This document shows positions 12,317 to 21,694 of a DNA stretch of 64,000 bases, one piece after another. The translations under genes and the position numbers were made by a program. The stretch is from Shinella sp. XGS7. GTDB lineage: Bacteria; Pseudomonadota; Gammaproteobacteria; Burkholderiales; Burkholderiaceae_C. Each line of letters begins with the position of its first letter. The stretch's first letter is position 1. The stretch covers positions 3,423,001 to 3,487,000 of the forward strand of contig NZ_CP084758.1 in NCBI RefSeq assembly GCF_020535565.1, written 5' to 3'. Below the pieces are notes generated by a model. It was not told the DNA's origin and made no database searches. It saw only the letters and a list, made by a program, of their open reading frames with translations.

Positions 12317-13577
12317 TTTGGGAAGCCGCCTCGGCGCAGACGGGCCGGTGGCCGTGGTGGGCGCCGGCGTGGCCGGCTGCGCCGCCGCTCTGCGCCTGGC
12401 CGAGCTGGGCGTGGAAGTCGATCTCTTCGAGGCCGTGGCCCAACCCCAGCCTATCGGCGCCGGCCTCTTGCTGCAGCCCAGCGGCCAGCGCGTGCTGGCC
12501 CATATGGGCTTGCTGGACGGCGCGCTGGCGCATGGCGCCAAGGTGCAGCGCCTTTTCGGCGACACGCCGCAGGGGCGCACCGTGCTGTCCATGAGCTATG
12601 CCCGCCATGCGCCGGACGCCTACGGCCTGGGCCTGCAGCGCGGCGCTTTGATGGGCCTGCTGTGGCAGCGCGTGCGCGCGGCCCAGGGCCTGCACTGGCG
12701 CTGCGGCGAGGCGGTGCAGGACTTCGCTCAGGACGCCCGGGGCGTACAGCTGCGGGGCGAGGCGGGCCGGCCCTTAGGCCGGGACCGCTACGCCGCCCTG
12801 ATCCTGGCCAATGGCAGCTTCTCCGGCCTGCGCGAGCGGCTCTCACCCGCGCTGCGGCTGCGGGCGCGGGTCTTTCCCTGGGGCGCGGTCTGGACCGTGT
12901 TGCCGGTGCCGGCGGGCTTTCCGGCCCTGGAACTGCGCCAGCGCTTTCGTTCGGCGCGCCAGATGCTGGGTCTGATGCCGGTGGGGCGCAATTTCGGCGA
13001 GGCCGCGGACGCGCCGCCGGGCATGAATCTGTTCTGGAGTCTGCCGCTGGAGCGGGTGGAGGCCTGGTCGCGGGCCGGTGCGGCCGAGCTGGCGGCGCTC
13101 AAGCGCGAGATCGCTGAGCTGCTGCCCCTGAGCGCGCCGCTGCTGGAGGGCTTGCGCGATCCGGCCCAGCTGCGCCAGGCCCGCTACGCCGATGTGAGCC
13201 TGCGGCGCTGGCACGACGGCCGGGTGCTGGCCATCGGTGACTGCGGCCATGGCATGAGCCCGCAGCTGGGGCAGGGCGCCAATATGGCCCTGGTGGATGC
13301 CCATGTGCTGGCCGCGGAGGTGGCGGCGGGCGGCGAGCGCCCGGACTGGGCGGCCTGCTTCGCGCGCTACAGCCAGCGCCGCCGCGCCCATCTGCGCTTC
13401 TACACCCAGGCCAGCCGGGGCCTCACGCCGCTGTTCCAGTCGCACCAGCGCCTGGGCCCCTGGCTGCGCGACACCGTCTTCGGCCTGGGCCGCCATATTC
13501 CCTTCATCGACCGCCAGTCGGTCGCCACCCTCACCGGGCTCAAGACCGGTTGGCTTTACGGCCAGCTGGATCTCTGA
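12309..13577 (+). CDS. FAD-dependent monooxygenase/oxidoreductase (PHBH/UbiH fold)
   Basis: About 422 residues with an N-terminal dinucleotide-binding motif [13 protein letters not shown] and the FAD ribityl-binding motif [25 protein letters not shown] near residue 305-330. These are the two signatures of class A flavin monooxygenases such as UbiH and p-hydroxybenzoate hydroxylase. These enzymes hydroxylate or epoxidise organic substrates with NAD(P)H and oxygen. The best-scoring start is an unusual TTG at 12309 that overlaps pccA; the GTG codons near 12350 are alternatives. It sits between pccA and the VOC gene, apparently in the same operon. It has no known step in propionate oxidation, and the substrate is unknown. 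Confidence 0.8.
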
Positions 13578-13615
13578 GCCTCATCCCGCCCTCAATTCCT
13601 CTGGAGTTTCCGACC

Positions 13616-14086
13616 ATGAGCAGCTCGCCCAAGCCTTACAAGATTCTCGGCATCCAGCAGATTGCCATCGGCGGCCCCGACAAGGCGGCCCTGCGCAAGC
13701 TCTGGGTGGAGGTGCTGGGGCTTCAAGTCACCGGCAACTTCGTTTCCGAGCGCGAGAACGTGGACGAGGACATCTGCGCCATCGGCCAGGGCCCGCACAA
13801 GGTGGAGGTGGACCTGATGCAACCCCTGGACCCCGAGAAAAAGCCGGCCGTGCACACCACGCCGCTCAACCATGTGGGGCTGTGGGTGGACGATCTGCCC
13901 CGGGCCGTCGAATGGATGAGTGCGAACGGCGTGCGCTTTGCCCCCGGCGGCATCCGCAAGGGGGCGGCCGGCTACGACATCTGCTTCATCCATCCCAAGA
14001 GCAATGAGGAGTTCCCCATTGGCGGCGAGGGTGTGCTGATCGAGCTGGTGCAGGCGCCGCCCGAGGTGGTGGCGGCGCTTGGCTGA
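13616..14086 (+). CDS. VOC family protein, probable methylmalonyl-CoA epimerase
   Basis: A 156-residue protein with two beta-alpha-beta-beta-beta VOC modules, often labelled lactoylglutathione lyase. In this operon the missing activity is the epimerase that links (S)-methylmalonyl-CoA from carboxylase to the (R)-form used by the mutase, so that role is the better inference. The second-module ligands are present: His in LNHVGLW and Glu in VLIELVQ. The usual first ligand, His in an HIAI-type strand, is Gln here (IQQIAI), which is unusual for an active epimerase. ATG 13616 is chosen because CTGGAG precedes it; the frame is open upstream. It is the last gene of the operon and converges on the next gene. 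Confidence 0.75.
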   Translation: MSSSPKPYKILGIQQIAIGGPDKAALRKLWVEVLGLQVTGNFVSERENVDEDICAIGQGPHKVEVDLMQPLDPEKKPAVHTTPLNHVGLWVDDLPRAVEWMSANGVRFAPGGIRKGAAGYDICFIHPKSNEEFPIGGEGVLIELVQAPPEVVAALG

Positions 14087-14088
14087 GC

Positions 14089-16209
14089 TCAGGGGTAGGG
14101 CTTGGGCATGCGCTGCAGCAAGGGGGCGTAGGGCGCCGCCAGCGGTTCGCCCACGAAGACGCCCTGCAGCGGCCAGAGCACGCTCTGCCAGTAGGCTTCC
14201 AGGGCGGTGTAGCCGCCCAGATAGCCGTCCGAGATGGCCGCCGGATCAGGGAATTTCCCGCTGATGGCATAGGGTTCCGAGACCGTGCCGTAGCTGGCCG
14301 TGGCGCCCGACTCGATCCAGTCCAGGATGCTCATCTGCCAGCTACCCGGCGGCGAGTCCAGCTTGCCGCCGTAGGAGGTCAGGTGGTCGGCCAGGGCACC
14401 GGGCAGCCAGCCGATATTGCCGAGGCCGTCCATATGGGTCAGGCCGGTCTGGTAGATCAGCACATGGCTGACGGGCTTGGGCGTATAGCCGCTGGCCAGA
14501 TGGTCGTAGACAGCCTCGGTGCCCCAGGGGTCCAGCGGGCCGCGGGCCGGGCCTGCATACCTTGCGCTGCTGCGTGCGGGGTCCCAGGTGTAGAGCCGGT
14601 AGACCTTGGGGCCGGGCTTGTGGGCGGCGGGCAGGCTGAAGTCGGCGCTGATGCCGCGCTCGATCAGGGCCTTGGCGCTGGCGACGCTGTGGGCGGCCAG
14701 CAGCATGGAGGGGCGCAAGCCCTTCACGGTGAAAGGCTGTCCGCCGGTGTAGCGGTAGAGCTCGTTGCGGACCTCCACGGTGCGCAAGTCGTCGCACTTG
14801 ATGCCATCGCCGTAGCCCATGGTCAGCACCGAGGTGATGGATAGGCAGTCCACCGCATAGGGCTGGCGCCAGACCATGGCGATGCCCTGCACCGTGGGCG
14901 GCAGGCTTTGCTGGATCTGCTGGCGCAGCGGCTCGAAGGCCGCGCGGCTCAGCACCGGCACCTGGGGCAGGCGGACTTCGACGATATTGGCGGCCGGGAT
15001 GCCGCGGCGCTGCGCGTAGTAGGCGGCGATTTCCACCGAGTAGGGATCATCCAGGTTCACCACCAGGCCCAGCTGGTCGGGGCGCATGCGGCCGGCGCTG
15101 GTCTGGGCGGCGGCCAGTGCGCCGTAGTGGCGCACGATGTCCTGCACATCGGGATCCTCGGGATCGGCGGGGCCGATCTCATGGGTGTGCAGGCTCAGGG
15201 CGGCCACATCACCAGTGTCCGGGTCCAGGGCGAGATCGATCTCGTTGAGCTGGCGCCCCAGGGCGCCGGAGGAGATGACTCGCAGCGGGCGCCCGATGCG
15301 GTTGGGCAGCAGGCAGCTGAAGAGCTGCTGTGACTGGGCCGTCAGCAGCAGGTCGATCTCGGGGTCCAGCTGGGCCACCAGGTCCACCAGGGGGCCGCTC
15401 ATGCCCTGGCAGGGATCGCTGGCCGGGCCGGTCTGCACCGGCTGCGGGGCCAGCACCACGATGCCGCGGGCGCCCTCGGCCTGCGCCTTGGGCACCAGGG
15501 CATTGATGGCGCCGGCCTCGTCCAGGATGCTCAGACCGGCGGTCGAGTCGGGCACCAGGCGCTTGAGGCTGCTGCGGGCCGCCATGCCGATGAAGGCCAG
15601 CTTGCCAACCTCGAAGTCCTTGATGTGCAGACCGCTGAACAGGGGCTTGCCGCTGCGCGTGTCCACCAGATTGCCGGCCAGCAGCATGGCATGGGAGCCA
15701 ATGAACCATCCCTGGCCGCCCAGATCACCCGGGCGGCCGCTGCCGCTGAAGAGATCGCTGGTGTGGTTGCGCCCGTTCTGCAGGCGCTCCAGCTCGTCCT
15801 TGCCCTCGTCCAGCTCGTGGTGCCCCACGGCCGCGTAGTCGAGCAGCAGATTGTTCATGATCTCGATCGTGGGCTCGTCCTTGAAGCGGGCCGAGCGCAG
15901 CGGGCTGGCGCCGAAGAGGTTGCCGGCGCTGATGCTCGCATGCAGGGGGTTGGCCTCCTGCAGACGCTTGATGCGATGCGCCAGGCGGGCCGCGCCCGGG
16001 CTGCCGACCGGGCCTTCCTCCGCGGCGATCAGGCCGCGGAAGTCGCCAAAGACGATCAGCTTGATCAGGGCACGACCGCTGGGATCGCGCAGCGGTGGCG
16101 GATCCGCACTCTGGGCGCGGGCCGGCAGGCCCAGGCCCGCGCACAGGATCAGCAGGCCAAACAGGGCGCCGCGCAGCCGCGGGCTCAGGCAGGAGAGGGC
16201 AGGAGGCAT
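14089..16209 (-). CDS. Exported fusion: degenerate 5'-nucleotidase-like domain plus TIGR03790-type domain
   Basis: 706 residues with a Sec signal peptide (hydrophobic core 15-28, likely cleavage after ARA near 32). Residues about 48-345 resemble UshA-type metallophosphatases, but every metal motif is altered: NDFHG is GDFRG (55-59), SAGDLIGASP is SAGNLFGASP (94-103), GNHEFD is GHHELD (129-134), and the GHTH region reads LLTAQSQQL (288-296). The domain is therefore probably not a working phosphatase. Residues about 380-700 (SVEIAAYYAQRRGIPAANIV and onward) match the uncharacterised TIGR03790 family, which I recall as limited to exosortase-bearing genomes. The gene stands alone, divergent from the Bug protein and convergent on the VOC gene. 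Function unknown; periplasmic or surface location is inferred. Confidence 0.78.
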   Translation of the reverse strand: MPPALSCLSPRLRGALFGLLILCAGLGLPARAQSADPPPLRDPSGRALIKLIVFGDFRGLIAAEEGPVGSPGAARLAHRIKRLQEANPLHASISAGNLFGASPLRSARFKDEPTIEIMNNLLLDYAAVGHHELDEGKDELERLQNGRNHTSDLFSGSGRPGDLGGQGWFIGSHAMLLAGNLVDTRSGKPLFSGLHIKDFEVGKLAFIGMAARSSLKRLVPDSTAGLSILDEAGAINALVPKAQAEGARGIVVLAPQPVQTGPASDPCQGMSGPLVDLVAQLDPEIDLLLTAQSQQLFSCLLPNRIGRPLRVISSGALGRQLNEIDLALDPDTGDVAALSLHTHEIGPADPEDPDVQDIVRHYGALAAAQTSAGRMRPDQLGLVVNLDDPYSVEIAAYYAQRRGIPAANIVEVRLPQVPVLSRAAFEPLRQQIQQSLPPTVQGIAMVWRQPYAVDCLSITSVLTMGYGDGIKCDDLRTVEVRNELYRYTGGQPFTVKGLRPSMLLAAHSVASAKALIERGISADFSLPAAHKPGPKVYRLYTWDPARSSARYAGPARGPLDPWGTEAVYDHLASGYTPKPVSHVLIYQTGLTHMDGLGNIGWLPGALADHLTSYGGKLDSPPGSWQMSILDWIESGATASYGTVSEPYAISGKFPDPAAISDGYLGGYTALEAYWQSVLWPLQGVFVGEPLAAPYAPLLQRMPKPYP

Positions 16210-16395
16210 AGGTCTGAACCGGCTTGAAGGGAAGCGGCTCAGCCTAGGTCCTGGCCATGACGCCCATCAGCGTCCGGCCCCTGGGCCGAAAGCGTCGGCG
16301 CATCGGCCTGGTCCATGGTTTATATTTCGCGAATCACGAAGGCTGTGTTTTTATCTGCCAGAGATTGCATGTCCTGGCGAAGACTACAGTGCAGC

Positions 16396-17400
16396 ATGAA
16401 CCCCAAGCTCCCCCTCCTGCAACGCCGTCCGCTGATGCTGCTGACCCTGGGCCTGGGCCTGGCCCTGGTGGGGAGCAGCGCCCATGCGGCGCCCGAGTCC
16501 GCCAAGCCCTGGCCGCAACGCGCCCTGAGCTGGATCGTGCCCTTCCCGGCCGGCAGTGCCACCGACCAGATGGCCCGCGTGCTGGCCGAGCATGTGAGCA
16601 AGTCCGCCGGCCAGCCTGTCGTGGTGGACAACAAGCCCGGGGCCAACGGCAGCCTGGGTACCGGCGCCGCGGCGAAGGCCGCGCCCGATGGCTACAACTT
16701 CCTGATCGCCACCAGCACCACACATGCGGCCAATGCCTCGCTGTACCGCCGTCTGCCCTATGACCCGATCAAGGACTTCACGCCCATCAGCCGCCTGGCC
16801 GAGATCCCTTTCATCATGCTGGTGAACCCGGCCGTGCCGGCCGATACCGCCGAGAAGTTCGTGGCCTATGCCAAGGCCAATCCCGACAAGCTGGCCTGGG
16901 GCTCGGGCTCCAGCGGCAGCCTGATCCCGGGCCAGGCCTTTGTGCACGCCCACAAGCTGCAGATGATCCACGTGCCCTACAAGGGCGTGCAGCCGGCCAT
17001 GACCGACGCCATGGGCGGCCAGATCCAGCTGGTCTTCGGTGATCTGGCCTCGGGCGTGCCCCAGGTCAAGGCGGGCAAGCTGCGCGCCCTGGCCGTGACC
17101 TCGGCCAAGGAGCACCCCATGCTGCCGGGCGTGCCGCCCATGAGCCGCGGCGCCGCGCCGGGCTTCGAGATGACGGCCTGGTTCGCCATGTACGCCCCCG
17201 CCGGCACGCCCGAGCCGGTGCTGGCCAGGATGAACCAGTGGGTGCGCGCCGCCCTGAACGACAAGGCGGTGCAGGCCAAGCTGGCGCCTTCGGGCTTCGA
17301 GCTCACGCCCAGCACCCCGGCCGAGCTGGGCGTGTTCGCCGCCAAGGAAACCCTCAAGTGGGCCAAGGCCGTGCAGGCCGCCGGCATCACCCCGGAGTGA
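16396..17400 (+). CDS. Bug/TctC family periplasmic solute-binding protein
   Basis: A 334-residue tripartite tricarboxylate receptor of the type hugely expanded in Burkholderiales. A signal peptide (LMLLTLGLGLALVG, cleavage after AHA) precedes the mature domain. Family blocks are IVPFPAGSATDQMARVLAE, VVVDNKPGANGSLGT, AAKAAPDGYNFLIAT, HVPYKGVQPAMTD and VFGDLASGVPQVKAGKLRALAVTS. It binds a carboxylate in the periplasm. No TctA or TctB membrane gene is nearby, so it is an orphan receptor. ATG 16396 is selected because it gives a proper signal peptide; the frame is open further upstream. The ligand is not predictable. A LysR gene follows at once on the same strand. Confidence 0.9.
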   Translation: MNPKLPLLQRRPLMLLTLGLGLALVGSSAHAAPESAKPWPQRALSWIVPFPAGSATDQMARVLAEHVSKSAGQPVVVDNKPGANGSLGTGAAAKAAPDGYNFLIATSTTHAANASLYRRLPYDPIKDFTPISRLAEIPFIMLVNPAVPADTAEKFVAYAKANPDKLAWGSGSSGSLIPGQAFVHAHKLQMIHVPYKGVQPAMTDAMGGQIQLVFGDLASGVPQVKAGKLRALAVTSAKEHPMLPGVPPMSRGAAPGFEMTAWFAMYAPAGTPEPVLARMNQWVRAALNDKAVQAKLAPSGFELTPSTPAELGVFAAKETLKWAKAVQAAGITPE

Positions 17401-17421
17401 GGCCCTGAGCCCCAAGCCCCC

Positions 17422-18351
17422 ATGCGCCTGGACCTGACCACGCTCAACCTCGTGCTGGCGATCGAGCAGACCCGCTCCATCACCCGCGGGGCCGAGCGCG
17501 AGCATCTGGCCCTGGCGGCGGCCTCCAAGCGGGTCTCGGACCTGGAGGCCCGCCTGGGCGTGCAGCTCTTCGAGCGCCGCGCCCGTGGTGTGGAGCCCAC
17601 CGAGGCCTGCCGCGCCCTGGTGCGTCATATCCGCTCCCTGCATGCTTCCCTGCATGCGCTGGAGAGCGAGGTGATGGAGTTCGCCCGCGGCATCAAGGGC
17701 CATCTGCGCATCGCGGCCAATGCCGGCTCCATTGCCGAATGCCTGCCGGGCGATCTGGCGGCCTTCAGCCAGGCCCATCCGCAGATCCGCATCAGCCTGG
17801 AAGACCAGACCAGCGCCGAGGCCCAGGCGGCGGTGGCTGAAGGCAGGGCGGATGTGGCGGTGTTCACCGCGCCCCTGCTGGACAACCGCCTGCAGACCTG
17901 GATCTATCGCCCGGCCCGCCTGGCGGTGCTGGTGCCGCGCGCGCATGCGCTGGCGCGGCAGGAGGCGGTCAGCTTCGAGGCCCTGTTGGACTACGACCTG
18001 ATCGGCCTGCATGCCGGTGCCGCGGCCCAGGAGCTGATGCGCGAGCAGGCCCTGGCACGCGGGCGCACGCTCAATGCGCGCCTGCAGGTGCGCGGCTTCG
18101 ACGCCATTGCCCAGCTGGTGGAAGCGGGCCTGGGTGTGGCCGTGCTGCCGGAGGCGCCGGCCGAGCGCTTCGCCAAGGTTTTTGAAGTGAAGCGGCTGCG
18201 CCTGTCGGACGACTGGGCGCAGCGCGACTATGTTCTGGGGGTGGCGCGCCAGGAGCGCCTGCCCACCGTGGTGCAGCGCTTTGTGGACGCGCTGTGCCCG
18301 GGCCATCAAGAGGCCCAAGCCCTGACAGCCAATATCAAGACGACGAGGTAA
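17422..18351 (+). CDS. LysR family transcriptional regulator
   Basis: A 309-residue regulator. Residues about 5-64 form the LysR winged helix-turn-helix ([34 protein letters not shown]), and about 90-300 form the two-lobed periplasmic-binding-protein-like effector domain. It lies 21 bases after the Bug gene and only 7 bases before leuC. In many Burkholderiales a LysR gene sits just upstream of leuC, so it may control leucine biosynthesis, but it could equally act with the Bug receptor. No convincing T-N11-A box could be pinned down in the short gaps. Assignment to the family is firm; the regulon is inference. Confidence 0.9.
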   Translation: MRLDLTTLNLVLAIEQTRSITRGAEREHLALAAASKRVSDLEARLGVQLFERRARGVEPTEACRALVRHIRSLHASLHALESEVMEFARGIKGHLRIAANAGSIAECLPGDLAAFSQAHPQIRISLEDQTSAEAQAAVAEGRADVAVFTAPLLDNRLQTWIYRPARLAVLVPRAHALARQEAVSFEALLDYDLIGLHAGAAAQELMREQALARGRTLNARLQVRGFDAIAQLVEAGLGVAVLPEAPAERFAKVFEVKRLRLSDDWAQRDYVLGVARQERLPTVVQRFVDALCPGHQEAQALTANIKTTR

Positions 18352-18358
18352 GCCAGCC

Positions 18359-19801
18359 ATGACAGCACGCACGCTTTACGACAAGCTCTGGGACGAGCAT
18401 GTGGTCCACACCGAGGACGACGGCACGGCCACGCTCTATATCGACCGCCACCTGGTGCACGAGGTCACCAGCCCGCAGGCCTTCGAAGGCCTGGATCTGG
18501 CCGGCCGCAAGGTCTGGCGCCTCTCCGCCAATCTGGCGGTGAGCGACCACAATGTGCCCACCACCGACCGCAGCCAGGGCATTGCCGACCCCATCTCCAA
18601 GCTGCAGGTGGACACCCTGGACAAGAACTGCGACCGCGTTGGCATCACGCAGTTCAAGATGAACGACAAGCGCCAGGGCATCGTGCACATCGTCGGTCCC
18701 GAACAGGGCTTTACCCTGCCGGGCATGACCATCGTCTGCGGTGACAGCCATACTTCGACGCATGGCGCCTTCGGCGCGCTGGCGCATGGCATCGGCACGT
18801 CGGAAGTGGAGCACGTTCTGGCTACCCAGACGCTGATCCAGAAGAAGGCCAAGAACATGCTGGTGCGCGTCGACGGGCAGCTCCCGGACGGCGTGACGGC
18901 GAAGGACATCATCCTCGCCATCATCGGCGAGATCGGCACCGCCGGCGGCACCGGCCACGTCATCGAATTCGCCGGCGAAGCCATTCGCTCGCTGTCGATG
19001 GAAGGCCGCATGACGATCTGCAACATGACGATCGAAGGCGGCGCTCGCGCCGGCCTGGTGGCCGTGGATGACACCACGATCCAGTATGTGAAGGGCCGCC
19101 CCTTCACGCCAGGCACGGATCCGCAAACTGGCCAGTTTGCGGGTGGCGTGGAATGGGAGCAGGCCGTGGCCTACTGGCGCACCCTGCACAGCGACCCCGG
19201 CGCGCACTTCGATGCCGTGGTGGAACTGGACGCCACCCAGATCAAGCCGCAGGTCACCTGGGGCACCAGCCCGGAGATGGTGCTGTCCATCGAGGACCGC
19301 GTGCCCGATCCCGACAAGGAGAAGGATGCCGTCAAGCGCGGCGCCATCGAGCGCGCGCTGCAGTACATGGCGCTGGAACCCAACAAGGCCCTGGCCGATA
19401 TCCGCATCGACAAGGTCTTCATCGGCTCCTGCACCAACAGCCGCATCGAGGACATGCGCGAGGCCGCCGCCGTGGTCAAGCGTCTGGGCGGCCGGATCGC
19501 CAGCAATGTGAAGCTGGCCCTGGTGGTGCCGGGTTCGGGCCTGGTGAAGGAGCAGGCCGAGCGCGAAGGCCTGGATCAGGTCTTCAAGGCGGCGGGCTTC
19601 GAGTGGCGCGAGCCCGGCTGCTCCATGTGCCTGGCCATGAATGCCGACCGCCTGGAGCCGGGTGAGCGCTGCGCCTCCACCAGCAACCGCAATTTCGAAG
19701 GGCGCCAGGGCGCCGGTGGTCGCACCCATCTGGTCAGCCCGGCCATGGCGGCCGCGGCCGCCATGCAAGGTCACTTTGTTGATGTGCGCCGCATCGCCTG
19801 A
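18359..19801 (+). CDS. leuC: 3-isopropylmalate dehydratase large subunit
   Basis: A 480-residue [4Fe-4S] aconitase-family subunit that isomerises 2- to 3-isopropylmalate with LeuD in leucine synthesis. Conserved blocks are [49 protein letters not shown] (first cluster Cys) and [11 protein letters not shown] (the other two Cys). Length is standard. It heads leuC-leuD-leuB on the plus strand. Between about 18690 and 19050 the codon style and the protein ([17 protein letters not shown]) are alphaproteobacterial, where a native betaproteobacterial LeuC normally reads more like QCLVAKKMKNM. The frame is not broken. Everything outside the segment is native. Confidence 0.95.
   Translation: MTARTLYDKLWDEHVVHTEDDGTATLYIDRHLVHEVTSPQAFEGLDLAGRKVWRLSANLAVSDHNVPTTDRSQGIADPISKLQVDTLDKNCDRVGITQFKMNDKRQGIVHIVGPEQGFTLPGMTIVCGDSHTSTHGAFGALAHGIGTSEVEHVLATQTLIQKKAKNMLVRVDGQLPDGVTAKDIILAIIGEIGTAGGTGHVIEFAGEAIRSLSMEGRMTICNMTIEGGARAGLVAVDDTTIQYVKGRPFTPGTDPQTGQFAGGVEWEQAVAYWRTLHSDPGAHFDAVVELDATQIKPQVTWGTSPEMVLSIEDRVPDPDKEKDAVKRGAIERALQYMALEPNKALADIRIDKVFIGSCTNSRIEDMREAAAVVKRLGGRIASNVKLALVVPGSGLVKEQAEREGLDQVFKAAGFEWREPGCSMCLAMNADRLEPGERCASTSNRNFEGRQGAGGRTHLVSPAMAAAAAMQGHFVDVRRIA
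18690..19050 (+). other. Foreign-style segment inside leuC
   Basis: About 360 bases of the most conserved part of leuC have rhizobial codon choice and residues, with native sequence on both sides. The edges are estimates. Confidence 0.65.
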
Positions 19802-19818
19802 GCGAGAAAGAGAACACC

Positions 19819-20469
19819 ATGGATAAGTTCACCGTGCACAAGGGCCTGGTGGCCCCGATGGACCGCGAGAACGTCGACACCGACGCCATCATCCCCAAGC
19901 AGTTCCTGAAGTCCATCAAGCGCAGCGGCTTCGGGCCGAATCTGTTTGACGAGTGGCGCTATCTGGATTCGGGCGAACCTGGCCAGGACCCGGCCAGCCG
20001 CAAGCCCAACCCGGACTTTGTGCTGAACCAGCCGCGCTATGCCGGCGCCTCCGTGCTGATCGCGCGCCAGAACTTCGGCTGCGGCTCCAGCCGGGAGCAC
20101 GCGCCCTGGGCCCTGGAACAGTACGGCTTCCGCGCCCTGATCGCGCCCAGCTTTGCCGACATCTTCTTCAACAACTGCTTCAAGAACGGCGTGCTGCCCA
20201 TCGTGCTGCCCGAGGCCCAGGTGGCGCAGCTGTTCGACGAGGTGCACGCCTTCCCGGGTTACCAGCTGACCGTGGATCTGGAGCGCCAGGTGGTGGTCAA
20301 GCCTGACGGCGCCGAGCTGGCCTTCGAGGTCCAGCCCTTCCGCAAGTACTGCCTGCTCAACGGCTTTGACGATATCGGCCTGACCCTGCGCCATGCTGAC
20401 AAGATCAAGGCCTATGAGGCCGAGCGCCTGGCGACCAAGCCCTGGCTCAACAATCGTCTGGTCGGCTGA
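19819..20469 (+). CDS. leuD: 3-isopropylmalate dehydratase small subunit
   Basis: A 216-residue swivel-domain partner of LeuC. The N-terminus reads [18 protein letters not shown] and the substrate-loop block [15 protein letters not shown] lies at about residues 77-91; both are diagnostic. [18 protein letters not shown] follows. It begins 17 bases after leuC, and its native codon use continues through leuB. Normal length for betaproteobacteria. Confidence 0.96.
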   Translation: MDKFTVHKGLVAPMDRENVDTDAIIPKQFLKSIKRSGFGPNLFDEWRYLDSGEPGQDPASRKPNPDFVLNQPRYAGASVLIARQNFGCGSSREHAPWALEQYGFRALIAPSFADIFFNNCFKNGVLPIVLPEAQVAQLFDEVHAFPGYQLTVDLERQVVVKPDGAELAFEVQPFRKYCLLNGFDDIGLTLRHADKIKAYEAERLATKPWLNNRLVG

Positions 20470-20490
20470 CCACTCACAAGGAATCGAAGC

Positions 20491-21582
20491 ATGAAGATCG
20501 CAGTTCTGCCCGGTGATGGCATTGGCACCGAAATCGTCGCCGAGGCCGTCAAGGTCCTGAATGTTCTCGACCTGCCGCTGACACTGGAAACCGCGCCCGT
20601 GGGCGGCGCGGCCTACGAGGCCGCTGGTCACCCGCTGCCGGAAGCAACCCTGCAACTGGCCAAGGACGCCGACGCGGTGCTCTTCGGCGCCGTGGGCGAC
20701 TGGAAGTACGACAAGCTGGACCGCCCCCTGCGCCCCGAGCAGGCCATCCTGGGTCTGCGCAAGCACCTGGGCCTGTTCGCCAACTTCCGCCCGGCCATCT
20801 GCTATGAGCAGCTGACCCATGCCTCCAGCCTCAAGCCCGAGCTGGTGGCCGGTCTGGACATCCTGATCATCCGCGAGCTGACCGGCGATATCTACTTCGG
20901 CCAGCCGCGCGGCCGCCGCACCGCGGTGGACGGGCATTTCCCCGGCGCCGAGGAAGCCTTCGACACCATGCGCTACTCGCGCCCGGAGATCGAGCGCATC
21001 GCCCACGTCGCCTTCCAGGCGGCGCGCAAGCGCAACAAGAAGGTGACCAGCGTCGACAAGGCCAATGTGCTGGAGACCTTCCAGTTCTGGAAGGACGTGG
21101 TCACCGAGGTGCATGCCCAGTATCCCGATGTGGAGCTGGAGCATATGTATGTGGACAACGCCGCCATGCAGCTGGTCAAGGCGCCCAAGAAGTTCGACGT
21201 GGTGGTCACCGGCAATATGTTCGGCGACATCCTCTCGGACGAGGCGGCCATGCTCACCGGCTCCATCGGCATGCTGCCCTCGGCCTCGTTGGACAAGAAC
21301 AACAAGGGCCTGTACGAACCCAGCCACGGCAGTGCGCCGGACATCGCGGGCAAGGGAATTGCCAATCCTCTGGCTACAATCCTGTCTGCTGCCATGATGC
21401 TCAAGTTCTCCCTCAACCAGCCCGAAGCCGCCGCTCGTATCGAGCAGGCGGTGCAGTCCGTGCTGGCTCAGGGTCTGCGTACCGCGGACATCTGGAGCGA
21501 GGGCACCCAGAAGGTGGGCACGCGCGAGATGGGTGATGCGGTCGTCAAGGCCATCACCACCACCAAAACCATTAAGAGCTAG
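20491..21582 (+). CDS. leuB: 3-isopropylmalate dehydrogenase
   Basis: A 363-residue NAD-dependent beta-decarboxylating dehydrogenase that oxidises 3-isopropylmalate in leucine synthesis. It has the start block [21 protein letters not shown], the substrate-binding arginines in [14 protein letters not shown], the catalytic Tyr in [11 protein letters not shown], and the metal ligands in the [13 protein letters not shown] region. [19 protein letters not shown] is the NAD-discriminating loop. It follows leuD by 21 bases with AAGGA upstream. Codon use is native. Confidence 0.97.
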   Translation: MKIAVLPGDGIGTEIVAEAVKVLNVLDLPLTLETAPVGGAAYEAAGHPLPEATLQLAKDADAVLFGAVGDWKYDKLDRPLRPEQAILGLRKHLGLFANFRPAICYEQLTHASSLKPELVAGLDILIIRELTGDIYFGQPRGRRTAVDGHFPGAEEAFDTMRYSRPEIERIAHVAFQAARKRNKKVTSVDKANVLETFQFWKDVVTEVHAQYPDVELEHMYVDNAAMQLVKAPKKFDVVVTGNMFGDILSDEAAMLTGSIGMLPSASLDKNNKGLYEPSHGSAPDIAGKGIANPLATILSAAMMLKFSLNQPEAAARIEQAVQSVLAQGLRTADIWSEGTQKVGTREMGDAVVKAITTTKTIKS

Positions 21583-21587
21583 TCCAG

Positions 21588-21635
21588 CTCCGGTTCGTCT
21601 CGCCCCTACACCCCCAAAGGCGAAGCGAGCCGGAG
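21588..21635. repeat. Long imperfect hairpin between leuB and asd
   Basis: A 17-position stem (16 paired, two as G-T wobbles) encloses a loop of about 14 bases rich in C and A. The 5' arm is 21588-21604 and the 3' arm 21619-21635. It lies just after leuB and has no U-tract. It could be a Rho-independent-like 3' structure or a REP-type intergenic repeat. Only one copy was noticed in the window. Confidence 0.5.
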
Positions 21636-21694
21636 GGGGAAGAGATTCGAGTTTGTTTCAACTCACTTTCTGTTAGGGCGATAGAGGTATCACG

